This document shows positions 3,904 to 6,060 of a stretch of DNA of 6,060 bases, in pieces (the first letter of the stretch is position 1; every line of letters starts with the position of its first letter). A program made the translations under genes and the position numbers. The notes beneath the pieces were generated by a model, which saw only the letters and a program-made list of their open reading frames with translations, did no database searches and had not been told where the DNA came from. This stretch comes from Nitrospinota bacterium. Its GTDB lineage: Bacteria; UBA8248; JACPRG01. The DNA lies in NCBI GenBank assembly GCA_030740135.1, contig JASLXW010000258.1, positions 1 to 6,060 of the forward strand. The letters are read 5' to 3'.

Positions 3904-5895
3904 ATGAACGAGACGTTTTACGTAACCACTCCTATTTATTACGTGAACGATAATCCCCACATCGGTCACGCCTACACCACGATTGCGGCGGACACCCTTG
4001 CCCGATTCCACCGCCTGGCCGGAACCCGGGTCTTCCTCCTCACCGGAACCGACGAGCACGGCCAGAAAGTGGAACGGGCGGCCCGGGACCAGGGCTTGAC
4101 CCCGCAAGGGCTGGCCGACCAGGTGGTGGGCCGTTACCATCAACTGTGGGACCGCCTCCGGATCGAGCCGGACGACTTCATCCGCACGACCGAAGCCCGG
4201 CACCGCAAAGGCGTAGAGGATCTGTTCCGCCGCGTGCGGGAGAACGGCGACATCTACCTGGACGAGTACGAGGGATGGTACTGCACGCCCGATGAGTCGT
4301 TCTGGACGGACACCCAGGTGGTGGATGGAAAATGTCCCGAATGCGGCAGACCGGTGGAACGCGTCCGGGAGGAAAGCTACTTCTTCCGGATGTCGAAATA
4401 CCAGGACCCGCTCCTGCGCCATCTGGAGGAGAATCCTGGTTTCATTCTGCCGGAAAGCCGGCGCAATGAGATCATCCGTTTCGTCGAAGGGGGGCTGCGG
4501 GACCTCAGCATCAGCCGGACAACCTTCCAGTGGGGCATCCCCGTTCCCGAGGGGGAGGGGCACGTCCTCTACGTCTGGTTCGACGCGCTGACCAATTACA
4601 TCTCCGCGCTGGGGTTCGGCGGGGAAAACAGCGGAGAGGGCTACGAGACTTTCTGGCCCGCCGATGTTCACCTCATCGGGAAGGACATCCTTCGGTTTCA
4701 CGCCGTCTACTGGCCGACGTTCCTCATGTCGGCGGGACTTCCCCTTCCCCGGCGCGTATTCGCCCATGGATGGTGGACGGTGGAAGGTCGAAAGATGTCC
4801 AAATCTCTCCGAAATGTCGTGGACCCGAACCGCCTCCTCGACCGTTACGGGGCGGACGCGGTGCGTTACTTTCTGTTACGGGAAGTGCCGTTCGGTCAGG
4901 ATGGCGATTTTTCCCATGAGGCCCTGATCGATCGGATCAACAGCGATCTCGCGAACGACTTGGGCAATCTCTTACACAGAACGATCGGCATGGTCGGACA
5001 GTTCTGCGGAGGGAGACTGCCGCGGGCCGCGGAAGTCGGAGATCTCGAGCGCGGCCTTCAGCAGGCGGCCGCCGCAACCACCGCGGTCCTCCGGGAAGAA
5101 TTGGAGTCCTTGGAATTTCATCGGGTCCTGAAAAGGGTTTGGGACTTTATCCACCAAGTCAACAAATACTTGGATACGCGCGCTCCTTGGTCCTTGTCCA
5201 AATCAGGAGACGAGGCGGGCGTTCGGACGACGCTTTACACGGCGGCGGAGGCGATTCGGGTCGTCTCCGTCTGGCTCTGGCCGTTCATGCCGGACGCCGC
5301 CCTGAAAATCCGCTTCCGTTTGGGGCTGGCCGAAGAAGATCCCCCGCGTTCTTTGGAAGAAGCCCGGCGTGGGGATGGCGGCGCGGCGGGCGGGGCGGTC
5401 AACCCCGCCCCGCCGCTCTTCCCCCGCATCGATGAGGAGGAGGCGGAGGAGATCAAACAGGCCGTGGGAAGGAAGCTCGAGAACGGTCAGGGAGCCCCCT
5501 TTTCGGAAGACGCAGGGTCCGCCGAGACGCCCCGACAGAAAGGGCCTTCAAGTCGCGCGGACGAGGCGGCCGCGCCGATCGATTATGAGGCCTTCTCGAA
5601 GGTTTCATTGCGGGCCGCGCGCGTTGTTTCCGCCAAGCCGGTCGAGAAATCAAGGAACCTGCTGAGCCTGAGGCTGGACTTGGGAGATGAGGAGCGAACC
5701 GTTGTCGCGGGCATCGCCGGCAGCTACTCCCCGGAAGAGTTGACGGGAAAGTCCGTGGTCATCGTCGCCAATCTCGAGCCGCGGACCCTCATGGGCGTCG
5801 AGTCGCAAGGGATGGTCCTGGCGGCCCAGGAGGGGGAGCAGCTGGCTTTGGTGACGCTGGACAAGTCGGTTCCCCCGGGAACTCCCGTCCGTTAA
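3904..5895 (+). CDS. metG: Methionyl-tRNA synthetase with C-terminal EMAP II-like tRNA-binding domain
   Basis: Attaches methionine to initiator and elongator tRNA-Met using ATP, in the cytoplasm. It is a class I synthetase of 663 residues. The Rossmann fold starts at once with YVTTPIYYVNDNPHIGH (HIGH at 19-22), the connective zinc-knuckle region follows (about 120-155), KMSKS is at 297-301, and the helical anticodon domain runs to about residue 480. Then comes an 80-residue Ala/Gly/Glu/Pro-rich linker and a C-terminal OB-fold tRNA-binding domain (559-663) with ANLEPRTLMGVESQGM typical of the Arc1p/EMAP II/CsaA group, which also promotes dimerisation in bacterial MetRS. The knuckle has Cys127, Cys144 and Cys147, but Asp130 replaces the second Cys of the first CxxC pair. 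The ATG at 3904 is fixed by the conserved N-terminus. The ribosome binding site is weak, suggesting coupling or an unusual leader. Downstream tatD follows after 44 bp. Confidence 0.97.
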   Translation: MNETFYVTTPIYYVNDNPHIGHAYTTIAADTLARFHRLAGTRVFLLTGTDEHGQKVERAARDQGLTPQGLADQVVGRYHQLWDRLRIEPDDFIRTTEARHRKGVEDLFRRVRENGDIYLDEYEGWYCTPDESFWTDTQVVDGKCPECGRPVERVREESYFFRMSKYQDPLLRHLEENPGFILPESRRNEIIRFVEGGLRDLSISRTTFQWGIPVPEGEGHVLYVWFDALTNYISALGFGGENSGEGYETFWPADVHLIGKDILRFHAVYWPTFLMSAGLPLPRRVFAHGWWTVEGRKMSKSLRNVVDPNRLLDRYGADAVRYFLLREVPFGQDGDFSHEALIDRINSDLANDLGNLLHRTIGMVGQFCGGRLPRAAEVGDLERGLQQAAAATTAVLREELESLEFHRVLKRVWDFIHQVNKYLDTRAPWSLSKSGDEAGVRTTLYTAAEAIRVVSVWLWPFMPDAALKIRFRLGLAEEDPPRSLEEARRGDGGAAGGAVNPAPPLFPRIDEEEAEEIKQAVGRKLENGQGAPFSEDAGSAETPRQKGPSSRADEAAAPIDYEAFSKVSLRAARVVSAKPVEKSRNLLSLRLDLGDEERTVVAGIAGSYSPEELTGKSVVIVANLEPRTLMGVESQGMVLAAQEGEQLALVTLDKSVPPGTPVR

Positions 5896-5902
5896 GGAAT
5901 CC

Positions 5903-5938
5903 ATGAAAGGGTCGTCCGATATCCGGGCTGGAGAATGA
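5903..5938 (+). CDS. Possible 11-codon leader ORF between metG and tatD
   Basis: ATG at 5903 opens an 11-codon frame (MKGSSDIRAGE) ending in TGA at 5936-5938, one base before the tatD GTG at 5940. AAGGAA at 5894-5899, overlapping the metG stop codon, is a plausible ribosome site for it. If translated, ribosomes would finish right at the tatD start and could couple its translation. An ORF this short can be chance, and the peptide has no recognisable attenuator feature. Confidence 0.2.
   Translation: MKGSSDIRAGE
5930..5934 (+). promoter_or_regulatory. Shine-Dalgarno deciding the tatD GTG start
   Basis: GGAGA lies 5 nt before the GTG at 5940 and supports this non-ATG start over the out-of-frame ATG at 5935. 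Confidence 0.65.
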
Positions 5939-5939
5939 T

Positions 5940-6060
5940 GTGACGACAAATCGACAAGAACCTCCGAAAAAGGAGCCGGAGCTTTCCTGGGTTGATTCTC
6001 ATTGTCACCTGGAAGACTCTCAATTCAACGATGACCGGCCGGGGGTTTTGGAGCGCGCGA
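5940..6060 (+). CDS. tatD: TatD-family metal-dependent DNase, 5' end (partial)
   Basis: The first 40 codons of a TatD-type hydrolase (TIM-barrel amidohydrolase superfamily; Mg2+-dependent DNase/exonuclease activity shown for family members) are present, and the rest lies beyond the right edge. The diagnostic motif is WVDSHCHLED: His21 and His23 form the metal-binding HxH at the end of the first strand, followed by the usual acidic FNDDRPGVLERA stretch. The start is a GTG with GGAGA (5930-5934) 5 nt upstream. An ATG at 5935 is out of frame, and the GTG frame meets a stop at 5904-5906 further upstream. The N-terminus is about 15 residues longer than in most TatD proteins (MTTNRQEPPKKEPELS), which is polar and probably disordered. 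metG followed by tatD is a widespread bacterial gene order. The subgroup (TatD versus YcfH/YabD) cannot be settled, though the location next to metG favours the YcfH/YabD branch. Confidence 0.9.
   Translation, partial: MTTNRQEPPKKEPELSWVDSHCHLEDSQFNDDRPGVLERA

Noticed and set aside
3825..3953. Short ORF (42 codons) overlapping the start of metG, with AAGGAG upstream
   Set aside because: The AAGGAG is 16 nt from the ATG, too far. The product is Arg/Pro/Ser-rich, and two thirds of the frame lies outside any conserved feature. It is probably chance.
3817..4767. Minus-strand ORF of 316 codons opposite metG
   Set aside because: It mirrors the MetRS catalytic domain, and the composition and lack of motifs show it is a shadow frame.
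5428..5455. GGAGG-like repeats inside metG as an internal ribosome site or repeat array
   Set aside because: They encode the Asp/Glu-rich linker (IDEEEAEEI) in a conserved position of the protein, and no start codon with a supported frame follows.
1..6060. Mobile element, CRISPR array, tRNA or rRNA
   Set aside because: No transposase or integrase motifs, no regularly spaced repeats, and no tRNA cloverleaf or rRNA sequence were found on either strand.

Overview
The window is a stretch of bacterial chromosome, about 60% G+C by eye, with densely packed genes on the + strand only. There is no sign of phage, transposon, plasmid, CRISPR, rRNA or tRNA. The conserved order tmk–holB–ricT–metG–tatD is a housekeeping cluster that in part recalls the Bacillus tmk-holB-yaaT…metS-tatD region. 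It also occurs in Gram-negative lineages such as Deltaproteobacteria-like groups, Nitrospirota and related phyla. A near-consensus sigma-54 promoter fits those groups. The exact phylum cannot be read from this sequence.

Layout. Positions 1-263 hold the 3' end of a Mut7-C type (PIN-like RNase plus zinc ribbon) gene that starts before the window. Positions 264-724 are a long non-coding stretch. It has GC-rich hairpins just after the first gene, including a possible terminator at 305-346, then becomes AT-rich and ends in a -24/-12 (sigma-54) promoter at 651-667. That promoter faces a 73-residue protein of unknown function (725-946) with a strong ribosome binding site. Positions 947-1221 are a second non-coding stretch. 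It contains a 12-bp perfect inverted repeat whose loop is a four-run C tract (a G-quadruplex motif on the minus strand), then a 7-bp hairpin overlapping a likely sigma-70 promoter for the downstream operon.

The operon from 1222 contains tmk (dTMP kinase), holB (clamp-loader delta'), ricT (PSP1/YaaT family), metG (methionyl-tRNA synthetase with a C-terminal tRNA-binding domain) and the first 40 codons of a TatD-family nuclease. tmk and holB overlap, holB and ricT are 4 bp apart, and metG and tatD are 44 bp apart, so shared transcription is likely. Only the 147-bp ricT–metG gap leaves room for another promoter, and none is obvious there. Together the operon covers dTTP supply, replisome assembly, a possible Fe-S RNA-processing accessory factor and translation.

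The least explained parts are the sigma-54-driven small protein with the structured DNA after it, and the RicT protein. RicT has lost one cysteine of the usual CxxxxCC motif and carries an extra CxxCxxC motif near its C-terminus.
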